From contig CM066995.1 of NCBI GenBank assembly GCA_033977485.1, positions 47,615,162 to 47,679,161 on the forward strand: a stretch of DNA of 64,000 nucleotides, read 5' to 3'. The DNA comes from Hydrangea macrophylla. Taxonomy: Eukaryota > Streptophyta > Magnoliopsida > Cornales > Hydrangeaceae. This document shows positions 37,401 through 47,215 of the stretch, piece by piece. The position numbers and the translations under genes were made by a program. Position 1 is the stretch's first letter. Each line of letters begins with the position of its first letter. The notes beneath the pieces were generated by a model, which saw only the letters and a list, made by a program, of their open reading frames with translations, did not search any database and was not told where the DNA came from.

Positions 37401-37978
37401 ATTCTTTTTGCTTTCGCGACTCCGCTTGAGTCAACCAATGTAAGTCTTCTCGTTCCCTTTGCATATCATGACATGTTTACTTTATTTGCATCGGTCCCGG
37501 GCGGGACTAGCCACTGTGAGTATACTTCTCCCTTGTATTGCATGAGCATCCGCTTTCTACTTGATTTAGTCTCTTGAAATGATTTTCATTAGATGTTTCT
37601 TTTTGCCATGTACATATCTATCTAGTATGTTTGAGGAAACAACATCTATTATGAATTAATAACAAGGATATTTGAATCAAGGCCTACCATTCGGTAGGGC
37701 GAGGAGGGGGTGCTTTAGTCCTGCTTGGGCTCCTTCCCCTCTCGTACCAAGACCCCCGAACCTTGTTTCTGGTAATGAAGGGCGAGTAACCTTATTCAAT
37801 TTTGGGCGAGTCAAACTTGGGTTTCCTAATTCCCGATAAAAATTAGGTGGCGACTCTTTGTCTCTAGGATCGCGTGAGGAAGTCCTAGTTTTTCCTGAAG
37901 TGTGCTCCTTGGGATCCGTCCCGGGACACTATCGAGGGAGAGCGCCAGGACCTCCTCCTCCATTCGCGACGGTCCACA
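34488..37978 (+). repeat. 5' LTR of the 21 kb element (3491 bp)
   Basis: It begins TGTAGACACCCAATTTTG and ends CGACGGTCCACA. A TATA box (TATATAAG) lies at 35274-35281, so U3 is about 0.8 kb and R/U5 about 2.7 kb. A perfect 11 bp inverted repeat aagtggcggtt/aaccgccactt (35049-35059 and 35089-35099) lies about 175 bp upstream of the TATA box. A second copy of the first ten PBS bases occurs at 37848-37857. Short frames inside it are repeated in the 3' LTR and are not genes. Confidence 0.93.
35274..35281 (+). promoter_or_regulatory. LTR TATA box
   Basis: TATATAAG in the context ctctatataagatctc, followed by a leader-like region. It is the only well-formed TATA box in the first kilobase of the LTR and is the likely promoter for the full-length genomic RNA. 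The same box is at 52828-52835 in the 3' LTR. Confidence 0.6.
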
Positions 37979-37981
37979 ATC

Positions 37982-37999
37982 TGGCGACTCTGCTGGGGA
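37982..37999 (+). other. Primer binding site of the 21 kb element
   Basis: TGGCGACTCTGCTGGGGA begins three bases after the LTR end, where a PBS is expected. Ogre-type elements are reported to use a tRNA-Arg-type PBS of this general form; I infer the same here but could not check a tRNA sequence. Confidence 0.7.
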
Positions 38000-39505
38000 T
38001 TTGAACATGAAACCGATGGTTTCTTGTTCTTCGAGGGTTTGACTTGAGCCAAAGAATATCCTTGTTATTAATTCAATAATCATGTTGTTTCTGCCTGCAT
38101 TTGCACTTGCATTGTTCTTTCACCGCGACTGCTTGAGATCATTACCTTGAAGATAGAGGGCCCTCTTTCCTCTATTTGTCAAGAGTTTTGGTAGCATGTA
38201 GTCACCGTTAGCCTTGTACCGCGTGCGGTATATAGAGCCTATGTGTGAACGGCACGCCCTCGGGGAGGCGGTCAACCACACCGCTGAGCTTGCTAATGGA
38301 CCCTTTATGAGACTAAAACCCGGCCTTTGCATATAGTTTCTATAGAACCCTTCAATTAGGATCTTGATTATCATCTTTGATTAGGACAATGTGATGAATT
38401 ATTTGCGCTTGCCCGTAAGGGATTATGTGGATGATGAGGACGTGTATGCGAAGGCATCATCAAACCTTGTATGGTGGATTCCTCTAGGATAGTATGGTCT
38501 TTATCCGAACATCCAATCACTATTTGAGGACAATTTTGAAATTTTTTGAAATTATAAGCACTTCTTTGAAAAACCCCAAGTCTTTCGAAAATTCCAAGAA
38601 TATCCCTTTTGAAAATTTGCTTTGAGATTCACTTTCACAAAATCTTTCCAAAATTCTCCTTAGATTTTAGAGAATTTCAAAATTCCTATTTCCAGAAATC
38701 ATGATCACACTTTGATGATTCAATTTCAAATTCTCCTAGATTTTAGAGAATTTCAAAAAAAAAAAAATTTTACTTTGGTCTTCAAGAAATCATGATGATT
38801 CAATTTCAAAATCTTCCTCTCAGATCTTAGAATTTCAAAATTCCCACCTCAATTTTTAAGAATCATGATTTCTCACCACAAGCATTGATGGTTCAAAAAT
38901 TCTTTTGAAAATTACAAATCTCCCCATCTCTTTCAAAGATTTTCATGAAAAATTTCAATTTTGAAAACATGAACCATCAAGAATTTCAAAACTCAAAATC
39001 CTTGGATAATGATTGGATTAGTAGGGTGATTAGCATACTCAAGGAATCCTATGTGCTTATGTGTTGATATGCTAGGTCTAAGCTAGATTAAGGTGCATTG
39101 CATTTAGATTAGATTGCATTTCATCTGCATTGTATGCACTACACGAGCATTGCATATACGACTCACGAGTGCGACGCCTCTAATATACTTTCAAAAGAAA
39201 AGATTTGTTTTCCTCAGAATTTTGAAAGCTTGAAAAGATTTCTTTTGATTTTAAGAAAAATGTTTTTGAAAAAGGAATGATTTTCCATTTATGATTTCCA
39301 TCTTTGTAAATCCACCTTCTTATATCATTCTTTGAAAAATTCTTTTGCAATAAAGATACCTGATTATTTGAAAATCCCTAAATAAACCAGATAAGAAAAG
39401 ATAGGACCGAAAAGTTGTACTCCTTTCTGGGTCAGAGCTCCGAACAGCCGTTTGATCAGATCAGGGTTAGAAGAAGGAACAGCCGAGTCGACTAAGGTTG
39501 AAGAT
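38000..39505 (+). other. Leader of the 21 kb element
   Basis: About 1.5 kb between the PBS and the first in-frame ATG. It is AT-rich with recurring ttttgaaaattc-like words (38520-39340) and holds no substantial open frame. The additional upstream ORF1 described for legume Ogre elements is therefore absent or lost. Confidence 0.7.
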
Positions 39506-42500
39506 ATGACATACGAAGCGGATATGGAAGCCAGATTGGCCGCAATGCAAGCTGCCTTGGATCAGAGCAGGGAGCAGAATCGAGAACAACTTGCCACTAT
39601 GATGAGAATGATTGAGCAGCTAACTAATCCACCACCACCACCTCCAGAGCATCATGAAGAAGAAGATTTTGGGGAGACAGTTCAACCAAAGGTTCAGCTA
39701 GATCAGGAAATTCAGGACAAGTTGGCCAAGATCGACAAACTAGAGAGTGTGATCAGAAAGAGCAAAGGGGTGGATGAGTATTTGTTCGATGTTGAAGGGT
39801 TGTGTGACGCTCCAAAAACCAAACTCCTAGAGAAGTTTAAGATGCCGCATATTGAATTTTTCAATGGAACTGGAAATCCGAAGAGCTATCTGAGGCTTTA
39901 TGTAGGAACTTTGCAGCCTATGGGCATTGAATCTGACCTCTTCGCTCTATTGTTTCCAAGAGTTTTGAGTGGAGCAGCACTTTCATGGTACTTGACGTTG
40001 GAACCAGCCATAACCAGAGATTGGGAGGCATTGGCCAAAGCTTTCGTGGCTCAATATTCATATAACCAGTTGTTTGATGTAACTGCAAGAGATCTAGAAA
40101 CCACCCGACAAGAGTATAGGGAATCCTTCGCAGGTTTCCTTACTCGTTGGAGAGCTAAAGCTGCTCAAATGACTAGCAGGCCAGCGGAAAAAGATCAGGT
40201 CCGAATGATCATCAAGAATCTACAGCCCGAATACTTGGAAAGGCTAGAATTTCAGTCCATTGTGAGTTTCGAACAGCTGTTTGATGTGGGAACTTTGATA
40301 GAAGATGCCATTAGAGATGGAAAGATCAAGAAAGAAAACACGAGCAATCGATACAGAAAGACAGAAAGGCCAGTCTATCATCAGTCTGCTGACGTCAACA
40401 CACTATCTCCTCAGCCTTTTCAGAAAGAGCGTCGAAGTATGGCTAATGCAAGAGGAAGTCAAAATCAGAAACAGTCGAGAGAGAAAAGAGAATTTTCCGA
40501 CTTGGGGATGCCACTAAGCACCGCACTTGAAAGAATGATAGAAAAAGGGTACTTGCAGAAATTGGAACCTAAACCAGAGCCAAATCCACTTCCACCGGGT
40601 TTCAAAACAGAGTTCTTTTGTGACTTTCATCAAGGCCGTGGACATAGCACAGATAGATGCTGGAGACTTCGCCATGAAATTGAAGACTTGATTGAAAAAG
40701 GGGTCATCTCCCCTCCTCCCTCTCAGCCAAATGTTCAGAAGAATCCTCTCCCTAATCATAAAGGGAACATGCCAAATGTTAACTTTGTAGAAGAAGGATC
40801 TCAGATTTATAACCCAAAGATCTACATCACATCCTCGAATCAACCAGCTATGGATGTTCAACTTCCGGAAGACGCTGCAATTTGCATCTTGAGGAATATG
40901 GAAGAGGAAGAATGGGTCGAAGAAGCACTGGCTTTTGAAGAAGAAATAGCCAACGGAAATCTTACGATTGAATGGTGGGATCCCAATGCCATCACCGACG
41001 ACTCGATCTGGTATGAGGAAGAAAAGCCCATAGAAGCAGTCACCGAGAAACAAAGCACTGAGCCGATAGAAGAATTGCTAAAGCCTGTCGAGAACCTTGA
41101 AATCAAAGATGACGATCTTATTGCAATGATGGAAGAAGAAGAAGATTGGTGGTATGATGATGAGGATGATTCCGTTAATAATACCATAATCCCCGATGAT
41201 TCTGTTTGGAAAATCACTGTTGGCACCGAAAAGTTAGCCAAAGAACTTGAGTCTATCTGGATCACCAATGAAGCAAACCACTTGACCCGTTCCGGACGTC
41301 ATTTCAAGCCTCATGAGTTAGAAAATCGTAATGAGAAAGAAGTCGTCAAAACAAAAGAGGCTGGTAAAGGAGCCGTGAGCGAAGAAGAAGATGAAATCTT
41401 AAAGCAATTGAAGAAAACACAAGCTTGGATCTCAGTATGGGGATTACTTATGACCTCTCACAAACACAGGCAGGCCATGCTCGATACTCTCAATCGTTTG
41501 GATGTTTCTGTCAATACTACTCCCGAAGATCTAGTAAACATGATCTCTTCAAAGCCTTGTAAGCCTGTAATCACATTCACAGATGAAGATTTACCGCCGG
41601 AAGGAGCACACCACAACAGAGCTCTCTACATCACTGTACATTGCCTGGGGAATAGAGTACCGGTCTGCTTGGTAGATAATGGGTCAGCCTTGAATGTATG
41701 TCCTCTCCAAACAGCTCTCAGAATGGGGTTGTCTATTTCAGAACTCTTGCCATCAACACAAACTGTGAGGGCCTATGATAACACCAAAAGGGCCATTGTG
41801 GGAATGATTAAGTTGAAAATTGAAGTCGGGCCATTAAACAAAGAAGCTGATTTCCAAGTGATTGATATTCCGGCTAGCTTTAATCTGCTATTGGGACGTC
41901 CGTGGTTACATGTGAATGATGCAGTCGCCTCCACTCTCCACCAGAAAGTCAAGTTCATCTGGAAAGAGGATGTGGTAACAATCTTTGGGGATAGCTGGAT
42001 CAAAGAAGAAGGGACAAGCCATGGTCCTGTGCTAGAAGTCCAAACACCGGAAGAAGAAAATGAATTAGGAGGATTCAACTTTGTGGGAATGATAAATGAA
42101 GGAGCTAAGAAAAAGAAATCCGTTTGGGATCGACTCAGCTATGAGAAGAAACTTCCTGATGCATCTGTCTGGGGCGAAGAAATCACTCCGATCAAGAAAA
42201 AGAAGCCGTTCATCACCGGACGCGAATATAGAAAGATGTTCGAGAAGGGAAACCCGGTTGCCAAAGATCTACAAGAAGAAGTGGGACAGAATTGGATCCC
42301 TGAAGTCATGCCATTGTACTTTGACCAGTATGCCAATCCTAAAGTGGCTCATATGGTGCGGAAGATGAACTATTTTCCTGGAATGGGACTAGGTCGTCGT
42401 CAACAAGGAATAACTGAACCACCGAACTTCCACGAACAGAAAGATAAATCTGGGCTTGGGTATCAATTGACTGAAGAAGATAAAAAGAAGATGACAAAAG

Positions 42501-45500
42501 GAAAAGGGCCGATGGTTGTTTCTGGGCCAAGAATCCTGAATGGATACTTCGTGAAAGAAGGCGATGACTTTCCCTTCTGTGGGTTCCCTGAACCATGGTA
42601 TGATCCGGCTACCAAGAACATTAAGCCTGGATTTGAGATTTTCTTCAAACATGAGTTCTCCGACTATGAGGATCCGTTCTTGTATACTCCGCCTATCAAG
42701 AAAGAAAGGAAGGACTGGGCTGAGCTGATGACAAGTGATGATTTGAACATGCTAATGGATGAAGAGCTGAACATGCTGATGGATGCCGAAGAAGCACTGG
42801 GAAATGTGAAAGAAATCAAGCCAATAGAGGGAGCTCTGAACAATTGGGTGATAGAATCGGAAGTCAACAAATCCCCTCCCCCATTTCCCCGGAAGTCTGT
42901 AAAGGCCAATATGAGCCATGATGTTGAGTCTGCTTTTGCTTTTGATGTACCCAAAAATGTTAATGAAATGAACGAGGATTTTGCTTACTCTTCTGTGTCT
43001 GATGATCTTGATTTTGAAATTTCTGAGGATTTGCAAAGATTAATTGAAAATGAAAATGAATCTGCATGCAAGATTATTGAAGAAACTTTGCTAATAAACT
43101 TGGATAATGAAGATAATCCACAAAATGTTCATATTGGCACCACGCTCACTTCACAAGAAAGCAATGAACTAATCAACTTATTAAAAGAATTTAAAGATGT
43201 TTTCGCTTGGTCCTACCAAGATATGCCAGGCATCGATCCAGAGATTGTCCAACACCACATCCCTCTCTTTCCAAATTCAAAACCTGTTAAGCAAAAGTTG
43301 AGACGCATGAGACCCGAATGGACTTTGAAGATCAAAGAAGAAGTTGAGAAACAATTGAAAGCTGGATTCCTGATGGTAACCCAATATCCGGAATGGATAG
43401 CCAATATAGTTCCTGTGCCAAAGAAGGATGGAAGGATCCGTGTATGTGTTGACTTCAGAGATCTAAACAAGGCTAGTCCTAAGGATGATTTTCCGCTTCC
43501 ACACATAGATGTTCTGGTAGATAGCACCGCGGGGCATGAGTTGTTATCATTCATGGATGGTTTCTCAGGGTACAATCAGATTTTAATGGCACCCGAAGAC
43601 AGAGAAAAGACTACATTCACAACTCACTGGGGGACGTATTGCTACCGAGTAATGCCATTTGGGTTAAAGAATGCCGGAGCGACCTATCAGAGAGCTGCTA
43701 CTACTTTGTTACATGACATGATCCATAAAGAGGTAGAAGTTTATGTGGATGATATGATTGTTAAGTCCAAAGAAAGAAGTGGGCATTTAACAGCACTCGC
43801 CAAGTTCTTTGAAAGATTAAGGAAATACAGAATGAGATTGAATCCACAGAAGTGTACTTTTGGAGTTACCACCGGAAAGCTGCTGGGATTTCTCATCACA
43901 CAGAGAGGAATTGAGGTTGACCCCACAAAGATCAAGGCTATTATGGATATGCCGCCTCCGACAAATGAAAAGGAAGTAAGAGGATTTCTGGGAAGAATCC
44001 AATTCATCAGCCGCTTCATATCTAAGCTCACTGCTACTTGCGATCCGCTTTTCAGCTTGTTGAGAAAAGGGAAGAAATTCGAATGGGACAATCAATGTCA
44101 AGAAGCTTTTGACAAGATCAAGGCTTATTTATCAAACCCACCGGTTCTTTCACCCCCGAAATCAGGGAAGCCTTTGCTGTTGTACTTATCCGTGTCAGAG
44201 AATGCTATGGGATGCATGTTAGCCCAAGAAGGAGATGAAGGGCGTACAGAGAAAGCCATTTACTACTTAAGTAAAAGGATGACTGGATACGAATTGAAGT
44301 ATTCTCCGTTAGAAAAGACATGTTGGGCTTTGGTTTGGGCCACTCGTCGTCTGAGGCATTATATGTTGGCCTTCCCTGTTGTTTTAATCTCCCGAATGGA
44401 TCCTTTGAAGTACCTATTTGAAAAACCAGCATTGACCGGAAGAATCTCCCGATGGACATTGATGCTATCTGAGTTTGACTTGATACATGCTACGAGTAAA
44501 TCTGTTAAAGGAAGGGCTGTCACAGAACATTTAGCAGAACATCCGATAAATCTGGAAAACGAAGGAGAGTTCATGTTCCCTGACGAAGGATTGATGGAAT
44601 TAAAAGAAGATGTGTGGAAAATGTATTTTGATGGAGCTGCAAACCAGAAAGGATATGGAGTGGGGATCATCCTTGTATCCCCTGAAGGAGCACATACCCC
44701 GTTCTCTATTAAGCTGAAGTACACTTCCACCAACAACACTGCTGAGTATGAAGCTTGTATCTTGGGGCTAGAAGCCGCATTGACTTTGGAGGTAAGGAAA
44801 CTTGATGTATTCGGGGATTCCAATTTGATCATATCCCAAGTTCGAGGAGATTGGAAAGTCAAGGAAGAGAAGTTAAAACCCTATCATGAGTATCTTGATT
44901 CTTTACGAACTCGTTTCTTGCATATCACGTTCTTCTACCTGCCTCGAGAAGAAAATCAGCTAGCAGACTCTTTGGCTACTTTAGCGTCAATGATTGAGAT
45001 TCCTGTGGGGATAAAGCTAACTCCTTTGATGATTGAACAAAGGGAAAAGCCGTCTTATGAGATGATTGGGGAAATAGAAGAAGCAGAAGAACTTCCGTGG
45101 TACACCGACGTGTGGAACTTCATTGAAAATGGGGAATATCCGGAAAGCGCCTCCGAGAAAGACAAGAGAGCCATAAGAAGATTCTCGGCTCAGTTCATGA
45201 TTTGTGGTGGAAGTCTATTGAAGAGATCTTACAATGGATTCAACTTGACATGTCTATATGGAAACAGTGCGAGAAAGATGATGGAGCAAATTCACGAAGG
45301 GGTGTGTGGTCCTCATATGAGTGGACACATGTTAGCTAAGAAGATCATCCGACGAGGATATTATTGGACTACTATGGACAAGGACTGCTATGAATATGTC
45401 AGAAAATGTCACAAATGTCAGATCCATGCCAATATGAAGTATGTGCCGCCGTCACTGCTATACAACATGACTACCCCTTGGCCATTCTCAGTTTGGGGAA

Positions 45501-46342
45501 TAGATGTTATTGGAGAAGTAACCCCGAAGGTGTCTAATGGGCATCAATACATCCTGGTAGCAATTGATTATTTCACAAAATGGGTGGAAGCAGAGTCTTA
45601 TGCGACATTGAAGGCTAAAGATGTGGCCAGATTTATCAGAAGAAATATAATCTGCCGATACGGGGTCCCTCATGAGTTGATATCCGATCATGGCAGTCAC
45701 TTCCAGAAAGAGGTTTTGGATCTACTAGAAGAATACAAGATCATGCACCACATGTCAGCGCCGTATAGGCCACAAACAAATGGGGCAGTTGAAGCAGCTA
45801 ATAAGAATTTGAAGACGATCCTAAGAAAGATGACTGATACATACCGAGATTGGCATGAGAAGTTACTGTATGCACTGTGGGGATACAGAACATCTATCCG
45901 AACATCTACAGGAGCCACTCCTTATTCATTGGCTTACGGAATGGAAGCAGTACTCCCAGTTGAAATAGAACTACCATCTTTGAGAGTTGTGGCAGAATCC
46001 GAGATTCCAGAATTTGATTGGCTAAGAGATAGATATGAGGAGCTAATGTTACTTGATGAGAAAAGGTTGGCCGCAATTGATCATGTGCATGTGTATCAGA
46101 GAAGAATAGCTCGAGCATTCAACAAGAAGGTCCGTCCAAGAAAACTTGAGGAAGGCGACCTTGTGCTTAAAGCCTTAAAAGCACCCGTTTTCGATCCTAG
46201 AGGGAAATTCAAGCCAAATTGGGTTGGCCCATACGTCATCAAGAAGCTTCTCTCTGGAGGAGCGGCATACCTGATGGATCTAGATGGAGTTGAGTTCAAT
46301 CAGCCAATCAACATTGACCGTCTCAAGAGATACTATGCTTAA
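39506..46342 (+). CDS. Gag-pro-RT-RNase H-integrase polyprotein (2278 aa)
   Basis: The frame is open from 39452, but that position is TTG; the first ATG is 39506 (MTYEADMEARLAAMQ). Domains, numbered from that Met: gag about 115-290 (FFNGTGNPKSYLRLYV, SGAALSWYLTLEP); knuckle variant CDFHQGRGHSTDRC at about 372; acidic linker; protease active site DNGSALNVCP at 724; G-patch-like segment 950-990 (MNYFPGMGLGRRQQG ... SGLGYQ); RT with YVDD at 1413-1416; a first RNase H lacking its Asp (LYLSVSENAMG, about 1560); archaeal-type RNase H from FDGAAN (Asp 1709) to ENQLADSLA; integrase HHCC from His 1930; catalytic Asp 2000, Asp 2061, Glu 2096 (D,D35E). The tail ends FNQPINIDRLKRYYA. No stop or frameshift. 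It directs replication and integration of the element. gag and pol are fused without a frameshift, as in many Tat elements. Confidence 0.95.
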   Translation: MTYEADMEARLAAMQAALDQSREQNREQLATMMRMIEQLTNPPPPPPEHHEEEDFGETVQPKVQLDQEIQDKLAKIDKLESVIRKSKGVDEYLFDVEGLCDAPKTKLLEKFKMPHIEFFNGTGNPKSYLRLYVGTLQPMGIESDLFALLFPRVLSGAALSWYLTLEPAITRDWEALAKAFVAQYSYNQLFDVTARDLETTRQEYRESFAGFLTRWRAKAAQMTSRPAEKDQVRMIIKNLQPEYLERLEFQSIVSFEQLFDVGTLIEDAIRDGKIKKENTSNRYRKTERPVYHQSADVNTLSPQPFQKERRSMANARGSQNQKQSREKREFSDLGMPLSTALERMIEKGYLQKLEPKPEPNPLPPGFKTEFFCDFHQGRGHSTDRCWRLRHEIEDLIEKGVISPPPSQPNVQKNPLPNHKGNMPNVNFVEEGSQIYNPKIYITSSNQPAMDVQLPEDAAICILRNMEEEEWVEEALAFEEEIANGNLTIEWWDPNAITDDSIWYEEEKPIEAVTEKQSTEPIEELLKPVENLEIKDDDLIAMMEEEEDWWYDDEDDSVNNTIIPDDSVWKITVGTEKLAKELESIWITNEANHLTRSGRHFKPHELENRNEKEVVKTKEAGKGAVSEEEDEILKQLKKTQAWISVWGLLMTSHKHRQAMLDTLNRLDVSVNTTPEDLVNMISSKPCKPVITFTDEDLPPEGAHHNRALYITVHCLGNRVPVCLVDNGSALNVCPLQTALRMGLSISELLPSTQTVRAYDNTKRAIVGMIKLKIEVGPLNKEADFQVIDIPASFNLLLGRPWLHVNDAVASTLHQKVKFIWKEDVVTIFGDSWIKEEGTSHGPVLEVQTPEEENELGGFNFVGMINEGAKKKKSVWDRLSYEKKLPDASVWGEEITPIKKKKPFITGREYRKMFEKGNPVAKDLQEEVGQNWIPEVMPLYFDQYANPKVAHMVRKMNYFPGMGLGRRQQGITEPPNFHEQKDKSGLGYQLTEEDKKKMTKGKGPMVVSGPRILNGYFVKEGDDFPFCGFPEPWYDPATKNIKPGFEIFFKHEFSDYEDPFLYTPPIKKERKDWAELMTSDDLNMLMDEELNMLMDAEEALGNVKEIKPIEGALNNWVIESEVNKSPPPFPRKSVKANMSHDVESAFAFDVPKNVNEMNEDFAYSSVSDDLDFEISEDLQRLIENENESACKIIEETLLINLDNEDNPQNVHIGTTLTSQESNELINLLKEFKDVFAWSYQDMPGIDPEIVQHHIPLFPNSKPVKQKLRRMRPEWTLKIKEEVEKQLKAGFLMVTQYPEWIANIVPVPKKDGRIRVCVDFRDLNKASPKDDFPLPHIDVLVDSTAGHELLSFMDGFSGYNQILMAPEDREKTTFTTHWGTYCYRVMPFGLKNAGATYQRAATTLLHDMIHKEVEVYVDDMIVKSKERSGHLTALAKFFERLRKYRMRLNPQKCTFGVTTGKLLGFLITQRGIEVDPTKIKAIMDMPPPTNEKEVRGFLGRIQFISRFISKLTATCDPLFSLLRKGKKFEWDNQCQEAFDKIKAYLSNPPVLSPPKSGKPLLLYLSVSENAMGCMLAQEGDEGRTEKAIYYLSKRMTGYELKYSPLEKTCWALVWATRRLRHYMLAFPVVLISRMDPLKYLFEKPALTGRISRWTLMLSEFDLIHATSKSVKGRAVTEHLAEHPINLENEGEFMFPDEGLMELKEDVWKMYFDGAANQKGYGVGIILVSPEGAHTPFSIKLKYTSTNNTAEYEACILGLEAALTLEVRKLDVFGDSNLIISQVRGDWKVKEEKLKPYHEYLDSLRTRFLHITFFYLPREENQLADSLATLASMIEIPVGIKLTPLMIEQREKPSYEMIGEIEEAEELPWYTDVWNFIENGEYPESASEKDKRAIRRFSAQFMICGGSLLKRSYNGFNLTCLYGNSARKMMEQIHEGVCGPHMSGHMLAKKIIRRGYYWTTMDKDCYEYVRKCHKCQIHANMKYVPPSLLYNMTTPWPFSVWGIDVIGEVTPKVSNGHQYILVAIDYFTKWVEAESYATLKAKDVARFIRRNIICRYGVPHELISDHGSHFQKEVLDLLEEYKIMHHMSAPYRPQTNGAVEAANKNLKTILRKMTDTYRDWHEKLLYALWGYRTSIRTSTGATPYSLAYGMEAVLPVEIELPSLRVVAESEIPEFDWLRDRYEELMLLDEKRLAAIDHVHVYQRRIARAFNKKVRPRKLEEGDLVLKALKAPVFDPRGKFKPNWVGPYVIKKLLSGGAAYLMDLDGVEFNQPINIDRLKRYYA

Positions 46343-46390
46343 AAGCCTTTTCTTTCAAAACCTGTTCTTTCAAAACCTCCAGCATTCGAG

Positions 46391-46434
46391 GAACTACGCT
46401 TGACCTGATTCCCACTTGGGGATACGTAGGCAAC
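46391..46434 (+). other. Conserved stem motif, copy 1
   Basis: The motif is gaactacgcttgacctgatt, then cccacttggg and gatacgtaggcaac. CTACG (46394-46398) can pair with CGTAG (46425-46429) around an inner CCC/GGG pair. The same architecture occurs at 46504 and 51768, with a matched base-pair change at 46504. It lies 50 bp after the polyprotein stop. Confidence 0.6.
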
Positions 46435-46503
46435 CTACTCGGTTCGGTCACTGCTCCTGAAACACTCAGCCACATCTCAAATACCTTCTTTCAAGACTTG
46501 GCC

Positions 46504-46546
46504 GAACTACTTTGGATCTGATTCCCACTTGGGGATAAGTAGGCGA
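46504..46546 (+). other. Conserved stem motif, copy 2
   Basis: The motif is gaactactttggatctgatt, then cccacttgggg and ataagtaggcga. Here the outer stem is CTACTT (46507-46512) with AAGTAG (46537-46542). Relative to copy 1 a G-C pair has become T-A, which keeps the pairing. Confidence 0.6.
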
Positions 46547-46584
46547 GCTTTCCTGGCTCTCGATCCCTGAACCTTGCAAACTAG

Positions 46585-46701
46585 GGGCAAACTTTCAAGT
46601 TTGCCCAAAGCCTCAAGATATCACTGCCACACTAGGGGCAAACTGCGTTTGCCCAAACTTCCATTTATCTCTATCAACTAGGGGCAAACTGTCGTTTGCC
46701 C
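46585..46701 (+). repeat. Three hairpins carrying the PPT motif
   Basis: Three near-perfect inverted repeats: GGGCAAACTT/AAGTTTGCCC with a 2-base loop (46585-46606), GGGCAAAC/GTTTGCCC with a 3-base loop (46636-46654), and the same arms with a 4-base loop (46682-46701). Each is preceded by ctagg or actagg, so each contains aggggcaaac, the same ten bases as the polypurine tract abutting the 3' LTR (52032-52041). They lie between the 3' ends of the convergent pol and PMD genes. Confidence 0.75.
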
Positions 46702-47215
46702 ATACCTCGCTACCTGTCCTCTCTGGATCACTTGGCTATCAGAATTAAAGCACCTAAGTGAAAAATCTGGTAATTCTTGATATTAAGTTGAAAAGTTTTT
46801 TAGCAATCTAAAGATGTGAATCTAATGTCAAGACTGAAACATTATGTGGAAAATTTTCAAAAGCTTCAAGATTACATGCAAAGCCAACACAATATCCTGC
46901 TACAAGATAAAATCTCATTTTCAAAACATGCAAATCCTTAGAAAATTCAAATATCCAAGTCAAAAGACATTGTCGAGAAAGAGGAATCGTCAGAAATTTC
47001 CTTTCCCTGTAAAATCGAGTCCTGTGTGTCAGTGTGCAAAGTGTCAATCAAATCAGTCTCGTGATAAGGGATGCAAAGCGAAACAGAAGGATAGCATAAA
47101 GCAGCATCAAGCAAAGTCAAGAGTACAAGCCCATCAAGACAGAATACATCAACATCAGTCTCAGCACAGAAAGCAAGAAAAACAGAAAGATAGTCATGGG
47201 TGCATATGATCATCA
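46702..47215. other. Convergent intergenic spacer
   Basis: About 500 bp between the hairpins and the stop codon of the antisense PMD gene. It is A-rich with repeated aaagcagcatcaa-like words. No coding frame of note. It would form the 3' untranslated region of the antisense mRNA and part of the genomic RNA. Confidence 0.5.

Noticed and set aside
39452..39505. Start of the polyprotein at 39452
   Set aside because: The codon there is TTG; the first in-frame ATG is 39506, the usual choice in plants.
40514..46299. Many antisense frames of 65-180 codons opposite the polyprotein
   Set aside because: They are shadows of the intact gag-pol frame; no domains or splice structure.
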